Origin: Rivularia sp034931125
GTDB taxonomy: Bacteria > Cyanobacteriota > Cyanobacteriia > Cyanobacteriales > Nostocaceae
Direction of reading: 5' to 3'
DNA: 64,000 nt
NCBI RefSeq assembly: GCF_034931125.1
Contig: NZ_JAYGHM010000014.1
Coordinates: 1 to 64,000, forward strand
Below the pieces are notes generated by a model. The model was not told the DNA's origin. It was given only the letters and a program-made list of their open reading frames with translations, and did no database searches. Positions 32,101 to 37,903 of the stretch are shown piece by piece. Both the position numbers and the translations under genes were made by a program. The stretch's first letter is position 1, and every line of letters begins with the position of its first letter.

Positions 32101-32998
32101 TGCAGATAACCGAGTTAACGGTATTGCAGCAGGTGAAGCTGGTTTTGCTCAAGCAGCACTGCAACAAGGTTCAGTGATTTTCAGCGCTTTAACCGACGAT
32201 TTGTTAAAAGGTGTTGATTTAACTCGCAAACTGCAAGTAGGTGCAGGAGAAAGATTAGCGTTTTACAATGTTTCTAACGGTACTGCGGATGGTGCGTTAA
32301 ATAAAAATAACTTTGGTAACGTTACCTTCTCCATCAACGAAGCGAATGCTAACAGTAAAGATTACTTACAAGTTAAAGAAAGCAACGGTATCTACACTTT
32401 AAACTGGGAGCAAGGAAACGATAATTCCTTCAACGACTTGGTAATGAACTTTGGGTTAGAAAGTACACCTCTAACTACACAAAACCTCATCGCTAATTAT
32501 CAAGGAAAACAAGAAGGAGAATTAATCAACCTTGAATCCTTTACGGGGAGAGAAGTTAAAGCCACCTTTACCCTACAACGAGAAGCAGATTATAACAACT
32601 TCGTTGGTTTCTACAAAGTTGATGACGCTCAAGGAACCATTACCGATGAGTTAACCGGGAAGACATTAAAACCCGGTGAGGATGGTTACAACGAATTGGT
32701 AGTCAAACAACGCATACCAGGAGTTGATTTGACTGTAGGAAACAATCAATCGGTGACTATCCAAGATACGTTGGAAGGTGGTTCATTGTTTGCAACTTTC
32801 ATCATCGCTGATGCAAATCCCGGTAATATCAACGGTGATTTTAGTAAGGTTTATACTTCCTATATTGCGGGTAACTCGGATAAAGTAGACCACATCCGCT
32901 TACTTGGGGATAACACATGGGGTTTTGAAGACTTAGCAGGTGGTGGCGATAATGACTTTAATGACGTGATAGTCAAAGCTAGTTTTCAGGTTGTGTAG
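17114..32998 (+). CDS. giant multidomain surface/secreted protein with CARDB repeats and a subtilisin domain
   Basis: A 5294-residue protein. Eight tandem CARDB modules of ~121-129 residues lie at about residues 5-1230 (each begins DLVV-like and ends with D..NQ.ETDE.NN). Two PPC-type domains are inserted at about 132-245 and 375-489. Three Calx-beta domains follow (~1235-1590), another CARDB (~1693), a Gly-rich hinge (~2397-2422), and three Ig-like/SwmB-like modules (~3145-3560). An SdrD-B-like module (GTVWNDINGN, ~3680) precedes a subtilase S8 domain with Asp3824 (DTG), His3866 (HGSH) and Ser4034 (GGTSQA). The C-terminal part has cadherin/He-PIG-like repeats (~4273-4690), a DTDKDGIPDN calcium-type motif (~4784) and DUF4114 ending GGGDNDFNDVI. 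There is no N-terminal signal peptide, so type I-like export through the C-terminus is plausible. The catalytic triad looks intact. Confidence 0.9.
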   Translation: MKLSDLVVSDVIASDSAFIGEEIPVSWTVENQGEQTTTSSYWFDEIFLSTDENLDEDDIFINDFYKDNSTALESQGIYEVNTNIYIPAATPGNYYLLFVTDNDDDETEADETNNFYSHAIEVKFPINFPNIAGNISANNGSINGVLNSEDIEFENYYYELYRITDFKPGDFVTLNLTSPEFYTDLFLFDRNTLQEIKIYDDFGGGTDSQLSFIAQDNIDYIVEVSSDEDEGLGNYTLSATSKKTPNINLKVTDALASDVITLGETIQISWTVENQGTETTTANEWYDAVYLSEDEFIDGSDIDITSEDTGDNIPFAPLAGGESYTTTQSFYFSDNIGIGNRYLLFVTDEDDEQVETNEADNVYALPINLSRPNANIVGTISTKNSVITGALSQEDSNNPIRIGHFSDDYTLTDFTVGELVVLNLNSSDFDTYLQLINADTQQLISDNDDGGSGLNSQLTFTPEENVNYIVRVTSFASSATGNYTLRASVTPDLVVTNAIVPQTAILGETIEVTWDVTNQGNGTTFSEWFDYIYISNDTVFDNTDTFVSSFSTTQQIALESGKSYSITQNISIPINTEIGDGRYLLFVTDNDDNQAETDETNNTLAKQISISAPDLVVENATAPESAILGESINVSWTVKNQGSVTAPSDWYDYVYLSTDDILDVNDTAISSFWAGENTPLASNTDYTVTQDITISKNFNTGNYYLIFATDRGFYYNDTYGNQGETDETNNTLAKQISIGAPDLVVSDASVTSSNVALGQTVSVSWTVTNQGISEAPTNWNDYIYLSDDQILDNNDTLLNSYGARESTPLAAGTSYTATRNVTIPTQTATGNRFLLFVADGSKFQGETNENNNVYAAAITLGLPDLVVSTITSPEQVSWGETVEISWTVENTGDSVAPADWYDYVYISDDEILDDTDTTVTSYWTGSNTPLAPGDSYTATQNININSSLGTGDRYLLFVADSSKSQDETDESNNVQAVAINISAPDLEIIAATSPTSAALGETIELSWTVTNQGNGAAVADYFDYVYLSDDQVFNEGDSELSNTFVTSYWAENDTPLAAGGSYTVTQNAVIPGETTPGNRYLLFITDGSKSQNEADESNNVRAVEIQLGNSDLVVNSAIVPDTANEGSTIEVSWTVRNQNIFTASADWYDYVYLSSDATLDSLDTVLASHYIDTQTPLKGETSYTITQDVTLPSTATQDNYYLFFVTDNNNYQDETDETNNVLAKQISINSPGILSFSASEFSVNEDGTPIAAVTVTRTQGSYGEVSATIFLRDISATAPSDYNNDPIIVTFANGDATSKIINIPVTDDTFAEGTETINLTLTNPTGGATIGNQNAAVVAIADNDIELNFSTGNYTVREDGTAIANIIVTRAGKLTGEVSATINFTDDTAKGCACAASSVNNDFYNGSFTVTLADGEASKIIPVELASLGGSNAIRIRNDSKIEGDETFSISLTNPTAGATIGNQGTAVITILDDDVELAFSAVNYSIKENRQVIAAVTVTRNGRLIGEVGATITLTDETATAPSDYNNIPISITFAEGETSKTVEIQVNNDILVEPDETVKLNLTNPTGGATIGTQSTATLTIVDNGQTPTLLLSTNKDTLAENAGNNAAVGTVTRNIVTDEDLIVTLTSSDTTEASVPAQVTILANQASATFNIDTIDDGVPDGTQTVDITASATGFSNSFRTIAVTDIDVPDLVISNLAATTPLLTSKQASFVYKVENKGIATAITTPENPLVNRIYLSKDTQLDSQDQLLGEFNITANIPIGQFYERNVTFFTPKNVGTYYLIGNTDATNIIPEGGSFGENNNTVINKIDVLPAYRAVVSTDTELGIAGQPVALRGQALSNIDNSPISFEFVTIAVKNNGILRELSAFTDADGNFAKVFNPLPGEGGTYQINAYFPNNPNEDTAAEDSFQLLGMRFGNNSASHKVFADKTFTAQANLKNLTDVALNGLTYTVEDAPSNWNIQVNTPTTLASLGENTISYTITAPNDSDVTQDTFNLKLTTTEGVTATLPVNVNLKRTIPNLVTSVNTLTSGMLRGNQKFVEFEVINDGGETAKNIQVVLPNAPWLSLASPATISALTPGESTKVTLRLAPDANLPLTEYQGNLFLDAEGNDGDLSLPFNFRAVSDAVGGININVVDELFFFTEGSPKVQNAKITLEDAFTGTEVFSETDADGSLTKTDLPEGYYKLKISADKHDLYERNIFISAGQTENIDAFISRQTVSYIWTVTPTEIQDEYNISVETKFETDVPVPTVVIEPSSLDFAELKTVGQVMQVALKVTNQGLISAHDLALSIGTHPFYQVESLVDSVDELAAKSSITIPLKITRIADFDTLTPNNGELRISSTTIDIPCFLPTGISYDYECNGVKIERAVPVPIFNVDGNCGQLEVLPHGLIFPFTGSGSGGGSGAGDNGGGGGNSGRKSILFPTEVNLTSPENCDPRTEKLKQATANLLLTAGSYIPGPIGWAFKVSSVFIAVAKTANGKPDDLIKTGLQEGVDGINGEKSTTKTKFTKAAGNVVKGLGIFIDVLDTYNNYKDALSTPSTQSEFSVSATVSPINQGVENLQLSIERLSKLYDSWQAFFGDEAWMSAITSPEFTEWFATFLANTQFGETDPVKISDVERDELLNLPLPTPITGSDVNKFIDRWNRTIDYWSSGIINSSDVPTGQSQDFLALDRIEPIQNALDKAVEETQAEGYIDIIDAITQKAEELEDALSNDGGVCAKVKIKIDQEAVMTRSAFLGELEIDNGNSTKLENLSVTLQVKDANGNVVNDLFGVTNPTLKNITAVDGTGILTGDNPNTPEDEGIGSAQWTFIPTNLAAPEVPTIYSIGGTLSYTENGQVINVPLLSTPVTVYPQAELYLDYFHQRDVFGDDPFTDKIETSVPYSLAVLVRNEGKGIAKDLRITSGQPKIVENEKGLLIDFNIIGSQVNNQDVTPSLSVNFGNIEAGETAVADWLLKSSLQGKFTEYKATFEHINSLGNQELSLIKEVNIHELTRKVKVTHSNPDDLPDFLVNDEFDANLYPDTLYFSSGGTAPVTTIPNVTADGNANNLDLEVQVSTSVDSGWNYIRLTDPGDGQFEIERVLRGDGTEINLENIWTTDRTFPATGRPIYENILHLLDYHESAENTDYTIIYTSGGLFVTDIVDVTPDPRSTSVNAITVEFSEAIKANTFDYNDLILTRDSSSNLITAGVTVTPLSATNYQITGLANLTGSDGNYELTVNTTGIENLDGNIGTGSLTETWLKIATGDQDNTPPNVINIIDLQVNPRSTPVSSLDVTFSEAIDLSTFSFEDITLIRDGSSNIITSGVTVSFVNNNSYRINGLAGLTTAEGNYSLTVNGSGIQDLAGNTGTGTQSETWIMDTNAPIAPTNIVISGQAISGQTRINTTTPTISGDLGEANLKVFFYDKTTNQNLGQATVTGTTFSGIVQFSSPGAREIEIRVQDPAGNTTSTQLNLFADTIKPTITEFLNVPSSTLDPINSLDVRFSETINPNTFDRNDISLTRDGTILTLPDTVTIEYLSGSTYRINGLNELTATPGNYQLKVDATTIQDNAGNSGDIAKTISFTISAPPTPGIIFTQTNGSTVVSEAGNIDTYTLALRTQPTKDVTVNLSIDDQIITDKTSLIFTATNWNIPQTVTISAVNDTIPEGDRSSIITHTISSSDSNYDSLTLPNINVVIQDNDVEISGTVWNDINGNKVKDTNEPGLPDWTIYLDTNQNGELDNGETSTQTNADGNYSFNNLVPGTYTVAEVIQSGWQQTFPGNSSVSPESITTSASNAPIYTPSTSITTTNTALTTTASSLINLDDFRNDSRFTNIDGSGFVSVIIDTGIDINHPFFGADSDGNGIADRIIYQYDFADNDADASDINGHGSHVASIIASSDNTYTGVAPKADIIALKVFKDSGSGYFLDLEESLQWVIDNANTYNIASINLSLGDEQNWNTSASHYGIGDELAALAGMGIIVTSAAGNNFAKFDSQQGLAYPAADPNVIAVGAVREDTDQIADFSQRDETMSDIFAPGIPIEAANANGGVTTKGGTSQAAPYIAGIAVLAQQIATQELGRKLTIGEFRYLLETTSVTINDGDDENDNVINTGLDFSRVDMLALAEGILNLNSTISNPDSVQPDTNSDDTPLFIPNNVSGFVHTVTVNSGETVTGINFGNQQVNQTPEIAVNKGLTLNEEGTAVISNQELQVTDVDNTAIEITYTLTNLPENGILRLNGTQLAVDDTLTQDDIDNERLEYVHNGSETNNDSFSFKVTDGEDGNIDSIDFQITVNPVNDAPTLESAIANQTATEDSAFNFIIPENTFNDVDAGDELIYSVTLEDDSALPIWLTFDASTRSFSGTPSNEDVGNLNIKVVVTDKALTTVSDVFTLEVEKIDDTSTNNPPTLNQEILDAIATQDAAFTFTIPENTFNDVDALDELTYSVTLEDGSELPSWLTFDASTRSFSGTPINSDVGTVKVKVVVTDSFGETISDSFTLEVENTNDVPTLESAIANQKATEDSVFNFIIPDNTFNDVDALDELTYSVTLEDGNALPSWLSFDASTRSFSGTPSNSDVGNLNIKVIVTDKALTTVSDVFTLEVEKIDDTSTNNSPTLNQEILDAIATEDAAFTFTIPENTFKDVDTGDELTYSVTLDSGSNLPTWLSFNPETRTISGTPINENVGTLNIKVVATDKQGAKVSDTFTLTIENTNDAPTATEIENQTAKANQPFSLDISSKFSDIDVDDILTFAATDLPDGLNIDSQTGIISGTVSQNALGTNNVTVTATDKAGANVSEKFEFTVESEVLKDTDKDGIPDNIEAIKGDANKDGIADSQQANVASGERITIFSAPDTNLRDVTITTNGETENQGITFPVGVIDFKLEGLTPGSATTVNLLLPQDQNYNTFWKYGQTPDNKQDGWYEFLYDGETGAQFFDTNDDGKADQITLNFVDGKRGDADLTANGIIVDPGAPGVTNTSLSLSKSTNQDIWNIEGDAGVSVAKFSLTGKNSDRVNEVGVFKVDADNRVNGIAAGEAGFAQAALQQGSVIFSALTDDLLKGVDLTRKLQVGAGERLAFYNVSNGTADGALNKNNFGNVTFSINEANANSKDYLQVKESNGIYTLNWEQGNDNSFNDLVMNFGLESTPLTTQNLIANYQGKQEGELINLESFTGREVKATFTLQREADYNNFVGFYKVDDAQGTITDELTGKTLKPGEDGYNELVVKQRIPGVDLTVGNNQSVTIQDTLEGGSLFATFIIADANPGNINGDFSKVYTSYIAGNSDKVDHIRLLGDNTWGFEDLAGGGDNDFNDVIVKASFQVV

Positions 32999-33024
32999 GT
33001 AGAAATATAGTACATATCAAAGCG

Positions 33025-33051
33025 AAGCCTACCTTGTGGTGGGCTTTTTTT
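33025..33051 (+). terminator. rho-independent terminator of the giant gene
   Basis: AAGCCTACC pairs with GGTGGGCTT around a TTGT loop and is followed by a run of T, 27 bases after the stop of the giant gene. Confidence 0.85.
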
Positions 33052-33129
33052 GGTAAATGCGATAATCCAGAGGTTTGAGGGGAGCAAGAAAAAATTCCCC
33101 AACAGGGGAAACGCTATTTGCAGCAAACA

Positions 33130-33393
33130 CTACTGCACGGTAATTGTACGAATCAAAATACTCATTACCTCTCCGGGATTAGAAGTTGGTAACAACGGAG
33201 TCCAATCGCGTATATTGGCATAACCAAGTTGATGTAAAATCTGAATTGTCGCTATTACCGCTTTACTGGAGCCAGTCAGAGTATGCTTAATTTTTTCTGG
33301 TTCCGGAAATTGGGATATTATCATTTGGGAATGAGGAATAGCTAAATCTTGATTGCTCGCATCAGCTAGAAAGTTTCGATATTTTGATTTCAT
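33130..33393 (-). CDS. small hypothetical protein of the mobilization-like cluster
   Basis: An 87-residue protein starting at MKSKYRN; GGTGA eight bases upstream supports this ATG over an upstream GTG at 33405. There is no membrane segment. A mid-segment reads SSKAVIATIQILHQLGYANIRDWTPLLPTSNPGEVMSIL in two blocks, which looks like a small alpha/beta fold. It is the last gene of a minus-strand series running from 38269. The function is unknown. Confidence 0.55.
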   Translation of the reverse strand: MKSKYRNFLADASNQDLAIPHSQMIISQFPEPEKIKHTLTGSSKAVIATIQILHQLGYANIRDWTPLLPTSNPGEVMSILIRTITVQ

Positions 33394-33423
33394 AAGTTGT
33401 TTCACCGCTATTACTGAAAGTTA

Positions 33424-33693
33424 CTACTGTTTACTCCCCGTGAGGGGCTTTATTAGCTGTAAATATTCAATTTCTAAAGAATTCGTCGTCCTGAAATATA
33501 GTCGAAACGAGCCATCATCGTATTGCTTTAAGTCCGTTTCGCAGAAGATAATCTCTTGTCTTTGCAGCCATTGAGTAATGCTTTCGTGATAATCAGCTAA
33601 GAATAGCGCTGGGAAATAAATTCTTCCGGTTTTAACTCCAGTTTTCGGATGAATAAATATTTGGAATTGCGGTTCACTTAAAACTTCTGCCAT
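33424..33693 (-). CDS. small hypothetical protein
   Basis: An 89-residue protein starting at MAEVLSEPQ (33693), where GGGTGAT precedes the ATG; the longer frame to 33753 adds a hydrophobic stretch without a ribosome-binding site. It has HPKTGVKTGRIYFPALFLAD and FRLYFRTTNSLEIEYLQLIKP segments, predicted alpha/beta. No family is recognised. It lies between two other small genes on the same strand. Confidence 0.55.
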   Translation of the reverse strand: MAEVLSEPQFQIFIHPKTGVKTGRIYFPALFLADYHESITQWLQRQEIIFCETDLKQYDDGSFRLYFRTTNSLEIEYLQLIKPLTGSKQ

Positions 33694-33778
33694 AGATATC
33701 ACCCAAATAATTTTTGACAACAAAAAGGGGAATAAAATCTTCTTTATTCCCACTTTTATATTGTTTGAAATGCCAGGA

Positions 33779-34156
33779 TTAATTCTCAGCTTCTACTTGA
33801 GGACTAACGCTCGCATTTACACGTTCTGCATATTCTCTTCTGCGCTGCCAGGATAATTGATTTAGCACTACTAAATCTTCCAAGGTTTTACTAAATTTAC
33901 GATTAGCAAATTCAAGCAATTGCTCTAGGGAGTAACGCTGTTCTTCAGCTTTTCCAAAGTCCGAGGCGAAACGTTCTTTGAATACATCCCAATTGAAATC
34001 TTGAAAACTACGTTTGGCAAGGATTCCACACAAAGAACGAATAGAGTAGTATACTTTGGAGTACAAGCGTTCTGAATAATTACTAACAGAATACTCGCCG
34101 AGAACGGAATCATCAATTGCTTGAAAGTTGGATGTAGGGGATTTACGTGTAGCCAT
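33779..34156 (-). CDS. small helical hypothetical protein
   Basis: A 125-residue protein with a good ribosome-binding site (AGGAGATATC before the ATG). It is largely helical and charged, with SYSLEQLLEFANRKF-like and VVLNQLSWQRRREYAERV segments. There are no cysteines in motif spacing and no membrane segment. It is part of the minus-strand series of small genes downstream of the coupling-protein-like gene. The function is unknown. Confidence 0.6.
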   Translation of the reverse strand: MATRKSPTSNFQAIDDSVLGEYSVSNYSERLYSKVYYSIRSLCGILAKRSFQDFNWDVFKERFASDFGKAEEQRYSLEQLLEFANRKFSKTLEDLVVLNQLSWQRRREYAERVNASVSPQVEAEN

Positions 34157-34253
34157 AAGATAGATATCTCCTAAATTTTCATTGCTCTATTGGGCGTAAG
34201 CCCACTTTCTGTTGGAGTATTTCAGTACGTTAAGTAATAGAATTACAATAGAA

Positions 34254-34499
34254 TTACCACCAAGATGAATCATGGTAATCTGCCATTAAATCGTTAATTT
34301 CACAGTTGTGCTGATAATCAATTTCTAGTTGCTGCAAGTCTGTGTCTAATACTAAATTTTTAAGTTCTTGCATCATTTCTCGTACATGATTTTCGTCGCT
34401 GACACCTGAGTAGTAAATTTTGATAAATTGGTCAGCTTTACTGATGAATTGTTCTAAGTTTGTGACAAATACCTGTTCTGAGCCAATCGCTTGAATCAT
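34254..34499 (-). CDS. small acidic hypothetical protein
   Basis: An 81-residue protein with a strong ribosome-binding site (CAGGAGAAAATC before the ATG). It is acidic and helical (REMMQELKNLVLDTDLQQLE) and ends in DSSWW. Only 36 bases separate it from the DUF6876 gene upstream, so co-transcription is likely. The function is unknown. Confidence 0.6.
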   Translation of the reverse strand: MIQAIGSEQVFVTNLEQFISKADQFIKIYYSGVSDENHVREMMQELKNLVLDTDLQQLEIDYQHNCEINDLMADYHDSSWW

Positions 34500-34535
34500 G
34501 ATTTTCTCCTGATAGCTAAAAGTATGTGATGCGCG

Positions 34536-34898
34536 TTAATATTCGTTTGGAAGCATTAAGACTTTTTCAACTAAATACAGCTTGATATGGCTCAATGGGA
34601 AATCGGTATATTCGATTTCTTGCCGCAATACTTCTTGATTTTTGTCCCACTCACATATCAAAATGCCGGAATTCTCTTGAACTCGTAGATGCCAGATTTG
34701 AAATTCTCTTAGTTTTGGATTTGAACGCAATTTTTTCGTTTGATGTGAAGCTATTGCATCCAACAACCAATAACAATTAGCTTCTTGCGCTAGAAACTGT
34801 ATCCCTTCCGTATATTTCAAGCCGAGCCAGTGTTTATAAAGAGTACTTGAACCATAAAATTGGTTTAGCTCGCTGGTTATTTCTCGTGAAGTTTTCAT
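34536..34898 (-). CDS. DUF6876-like protein
   Basis: A 120-residue protein. The pattern LNQFYGSSTLYKHWLGLKYTEG..FLAQEANCYWLLDAIASHQ, then FQIWHLRV and LPNEY at the end, matches what I know of the DUF6876 family. That family is small, frequent on cyanobacterial plasmids and mobile islands, and of unknown function. Its presence supports an accessory-element origin for this region. The gene is in the minus-strand series with the T4CP-like gene. Confidence 0.7.
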   Translation of the reverse strand: MKTSREITSELNQFYGSSTLYKHWLGLKYTEGIQFLAQEANCYWLLDAIASHQTKKLRSNPKLREFQIWHLRVQENSGILICEWDKNQEVLRQEIEYTDFPLSHIKLYLVEKVLMLPNEY

Positions 34899-35113
34899 GT
34901 TTTAAAATCTTTGATTTTACAGACTTCACTTCTTAATCGGCGTGAGCCGTAAAACGAGAACACAGTAAGCACGAGATACCAACAGTTGTAATATTTTTTA
35001 GGATTCGACGTTTAGATTACCGAACGGAAAAAATTTCCTATCGGGTAGAATGTCGTTTTCAACAGATTGCTCGAAAATATTTGATTAATCTATCCCTATC
35101 AACATAATTGCGA

Positions 35114-35620
35114 TTAACTAGTTGCTAAAGCTGGAGTATGGGCGAATGTAATTATTCCATCATGGTGATAGTGCAAACACCAATGTGCGTTTACATCTGC
35201 CACTACAATATTATCGCCGGAGAACAGTTCCGAGGCAAACTCTACTACTATCTGCCATACTGTAAGCACGGCAGGCTCATCAATGGATGCAAAAACTGGA
35301 AGCAAGAACACCTTAGCTAACAAAGAAACATTATGTTGAAGCAACCAAGCGTTTAAATCAGAATATTCTTGAATACAAAACTTTTCCACTGACTCGAAGC
35401 AACCTGCGCTAAATGGTGTATTGCCCCATCCATCATCTCCGCACAGTATATCCTTATGGTTAAAAGCATCGTAAACCGCTTGAGTTGATGAGCCATTAAG
35501 AAATAAAATTTGTTTCCTTTGCTCTTCTGGTAGTTTTAGCAAGGCTTCTTTAGATCCGAACACTGTAAAACCAGCAACCAGAGGAAAATGAACCCCTTGT
35601 AGATTGGAAATATTAATCAT
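35114..35620 (-). CDS. hypothetical protein
   Basis: A 168-residue soluble protein with no recognised motif. There are conserved-looking blocks CGDDGWGNTPFSAGC, VFLLPVFASIDEPAVLTVWQ and NAHWCLHYHHDG, with several His and Cys residues that could bind metal. No clear ribosome-binding site precedes the ATG. It sits between the DUF6876 gene and the nuclease-like gene on the same strand. The function is unknown. Confidence 0.55.
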   Translation of the reverse strand: MINISNLQGVHFPLVAGFTVFGSKEALLKLPEEQRKQILFLNGSSTQAVYDAFNHKDILCGDDGWGNTPFSAGCFESVEKFCIQEYSDLNAWLLQHNVSLLAKVFLLPVFASIDEPAVLTVWQIVVEFASELFSGDNIVVADVNAHWCLHYHHDGIITFAHTPALATS

Positions 35621-35747
35621 GGGACTTCATGGAAAATATTACATTATGCCACTATGAATGAGCGATCGCCATTCATCCAGATCAAAGGCTACAGATCGGC
35701 GGAAATAACGCTACCATTTAAAATTAAGTATCCGATTTCCCGCAAAT

Positions 35748-36383
35748 TCAAAGACTCATACCCCAATCCATATCCAGAGTTAGCTCTTCATGAGAAATAT
35801 CTTGTACCGGATAAGGCTGTTCTAATCCTTGCTCCAAGTAGGTTTGCTTTTCCAATTGGGACGTTAACTCATTTGTATTAAAGTCAATTTCTGTCCGTAT
35901 TACTTCGTACCTGATGCGGTTCCCAGCATCATAATCTATCAGTATCTCTCTAGCTATACTTTGTTCGTATTCAGAAACTTGGCTGTAAGGATACGGGGGA
36001 TGGGAATGAGCTATTTTTTTACAGGTTTCAATACTCCAATCATGGCGCTTTTGTAATTTGCTTTCAGAAGAGTTCTGCCCTTTGAACTCCACAATTACTA
36101 ATTCATCGGTTCTGGAATCGCGATACAAGCCATCAATACCTTGACGAATTGATTTCTCGTCACCGTGAAACACTACTTGATAACCTAGTTTCTCGGTAAC
36201 ATATTTATCTCCCATCGACTCACCCATTGTCTGAGAAATAAATCTTTTATCTTGGCTTGTTTCTTGCCGATTGTAAAACTCGCTCATTTCTTGCCCATAT
36301 TGAGCATCATAAGTGTGACGATGTACGCAATCTTTGCGATTACCTTGGCTTGATGAAATCAAATTATCGTGAGAATTGTTCAT
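35748..36383 (-). CDS. PD-(D/E)XK nuclease-like protein
   Basis: A 211-residue protein with a ribosome-binding site (AGAGGAAAAC before the ATG). Residues ~58-103 read GDKYVTEKLGY...GIDGLYRD...ELVIVEFKGQ. Asp84, Glu99 and Lys101 fit the D...ExK active-site pattern of PD-(D/E)XK nucleases, and the preceding helix holds an Asp/Glu. Such domains occur in restriction enzymes, plasmid-processing nucleases and toxin proteins. The gene directly follows the T4CP-like ATPase gene (39-bp gap), so a role in DNA transfer or in protecting the element is possible. No methyltransferase is nearby, which argues against a restriction system. The fold is motif-based inference. Confidence 0.55.
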   Translation of the reverse strand: MNNSHDNLISSSQGNRKDCVHRHTYDAQYGQEMSEFYNRQETSQDKRFISQTMGESMGDKYVTEKLGYQVVFHGDEKSIRQGIDGLYRDSRTDELVIVEFKGQNSSESKLQKRHDWSIETCKKIAHSHPPYPYSQVSEYEQSIAREILIDYDAGNRIRYEVIRTEIDFNTNELTSQLEKQTYLEQGLEQPYPVQDISHEELTLDMDWGMSL

Positions 36384-36422
36384 GTTTTCCTCTAGATATC
36401 TATTAAAGTAAACGCAACTATA

Positions 36423-37880
36423 TTAAAAGCGGGGGATAAAAGCTTTTACAATTGGTGTTTGGTTGTAAATTGGAACCCGAATTTTAGCAACTGGATTATC
36501 CCCACCAATCGCTAAATAACCTTCCAGGTTTGACAACATCTGAAGTTCCGTAGGTTGAACGGTGTATTCCTCTTGCTTTTCCTGACGAATATCTTCTCTC
36601 CATTCTCGCTTTGCAAAACTATGATTAGTTGCCACATGAGTTTCCCAATAACGACGCTTACCAATCAAATCCGCCATCCGCTCGCTAGTTTTTGCATCGG
36701 GACAATTAAGTATTAATTTTGTAAATGTGTTTTGTAACAGAATCCGCGTTGACTCCTCACCATAGGTTTTAATCACCTGAGCATCTGTTTGAGTACCAAT
36801 AATACTAGTACCGCCAAATTTACGTCCTTGGGATAAAAATCTTTCTAAAGTAGGCAATTTCTGTAATGCTCCCAGTTCATCAATCACAATCGCCGTCTTC
36901 GTTTGCGGATATTGATCTTTGCTAAGAATACCGCGAATCACTAAATCGATAGCTGCACTCAATGGCGTTTTTAAAGTCTCTGTTTGTCCTTCAAATAAGG
37001 GTAAAAATAGCCAACGAGGGTCGTTACTGCGTCCGTATTCATAAAAACTAAATTTTTCTCCTAAGTCGTTCAAATACTCGTAACACTTAGTGGCATCTCC
37101 TAAAGTAAACCTGACGCTTGCTGCTAATCTAGGGTCATCAAAACACCGTATTGCGGGTGTTCCTGCTAACAAAGACTTAATATCCTGGGAGCTACTATTG
37201 AGAACTTGCCAAACTTCCTTGTTATTAGCTGTTCTTTTCCACATATTCGCTAGCATCAACTGCGCTTGCCGATGCCAAATTGGTTCTCTAACATCTTCGG
37301 GAACTGGCATAAATGAATTAACAATTTCTTCTGCTTGAAGATGTTGCATTTCTTGGGTATGGCTCCAAGCAACCGAGCGCTTGTCTAAAGGATTAAAAAT
37401 TAAATCGTCTTTGCGGTAAAAATATGGCAGCATTTCCCCAGCACGATCTAAAATCACAACTCGAAAATCAGAACGCTGTCGCAAAGTATCTAGTAATTGA
37501 AGTATTGATTGGGTCTTCCCGGAGCCAGGACGACCTATAATAAAAAAGCTCAGGGACTCTTGTTCTGTAGTTAATTTAATATCACCCAACTGCAACCGTG
37601 GTTGATTTACCAATCCCCGACATTGGCTTTGTTGTTTTTGTAGGACTTTATTAAGTTTCTGAGGAGTAACCTTTGTTCGACCATCGATTTCATTTGGCTG
37701 TTGTTTACGCCGATTCACCAAAACCGTTAGTGCCGTAGTGGTTCCGCTTCCAGCTAAGAGAAAAGGTGATAAATCACGAGTTGAAGTATAAAACCCGATA
37801 GCCCAACCTAACAAACCTCCACAGAGCGCACTAGGAATAATTTGATTGCGTAAAGCATTTGAATACTGAGGTTGAGCCAT
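36423..37880 (-). CDS. type IV coupling-protein-like ATPase (TraD/TraG/VirD4 type)
   Basis: A 485-residue protein. Two hydrophobic segments near the N-terminus (~15-35 and ~38-55) anchor it in the membrane. Walker A is GRPGSGKT at 116-123; Walker B is AIVIDELGAL near residue 330. The FGGTSIIGTQTDAQVIKTYG segment after Walker B is typical of coupling proteins, which pump DNA into a type IV secretion channel. It is shorter than most TraD proteins but complete at both ends. No relaxase or VirB genes are in the window, so the transfer function is probably mobilization or a relic. The upstream membrane gene (23-bp gap) and downstream nuclease-like gene are on the same strand. Confidence 0.8.
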   Translation of the reverse strand: MAQPQYSNALRNQIIPSALCGGLLGWAIGFYTSTRDLSPFLLAGSGTTTALTVLVNRRKQQPNEIDGRTKVTPQKLNKVLQKQQSQCRGLVNQPRLQLGDIKLTTEQESLSFFIIGRPGSGKTQSILQLLDTLRQRSDFRVVILDRAGEMLPYFYRKDDLIFNPLDKRSVAWSHTQEMQHLQAEEIVNSFMPVPEDVREPIWHRQAQLMLANMWKRTANNKEVWQVLNSSSQDIKSLLAGTPAIRCFDDPRLAASVRFTLGDATKCYEYLNDLGEKFSFYEYGRSNDPRWLFLPLFEGQTETLKTPLSAAIDLVIRGILSKDQYPQTKTAIVIDELGALQKLPTLERFLSQGRKFGGTSIIGTQTDAQVIKTYGEESTRILLQNTFTKLILNCPDAKTSERMADLIGKRRYWETHVATNHSFAKREWREDIRQEKQEEYTVQPTELQMLSNLEGYLAIGGDNPVAKIRVPIYNQTPIVKAFIPRF

Positions 37881-37903
37881 ATCATCTTTTCAAAAACGAG
37901 TAT

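Noticed and set aside
35748..36383. restriction-modification system
   Set aside because: No methyltransferase or specificity gene is near; only a nuclease-like motif is seen.
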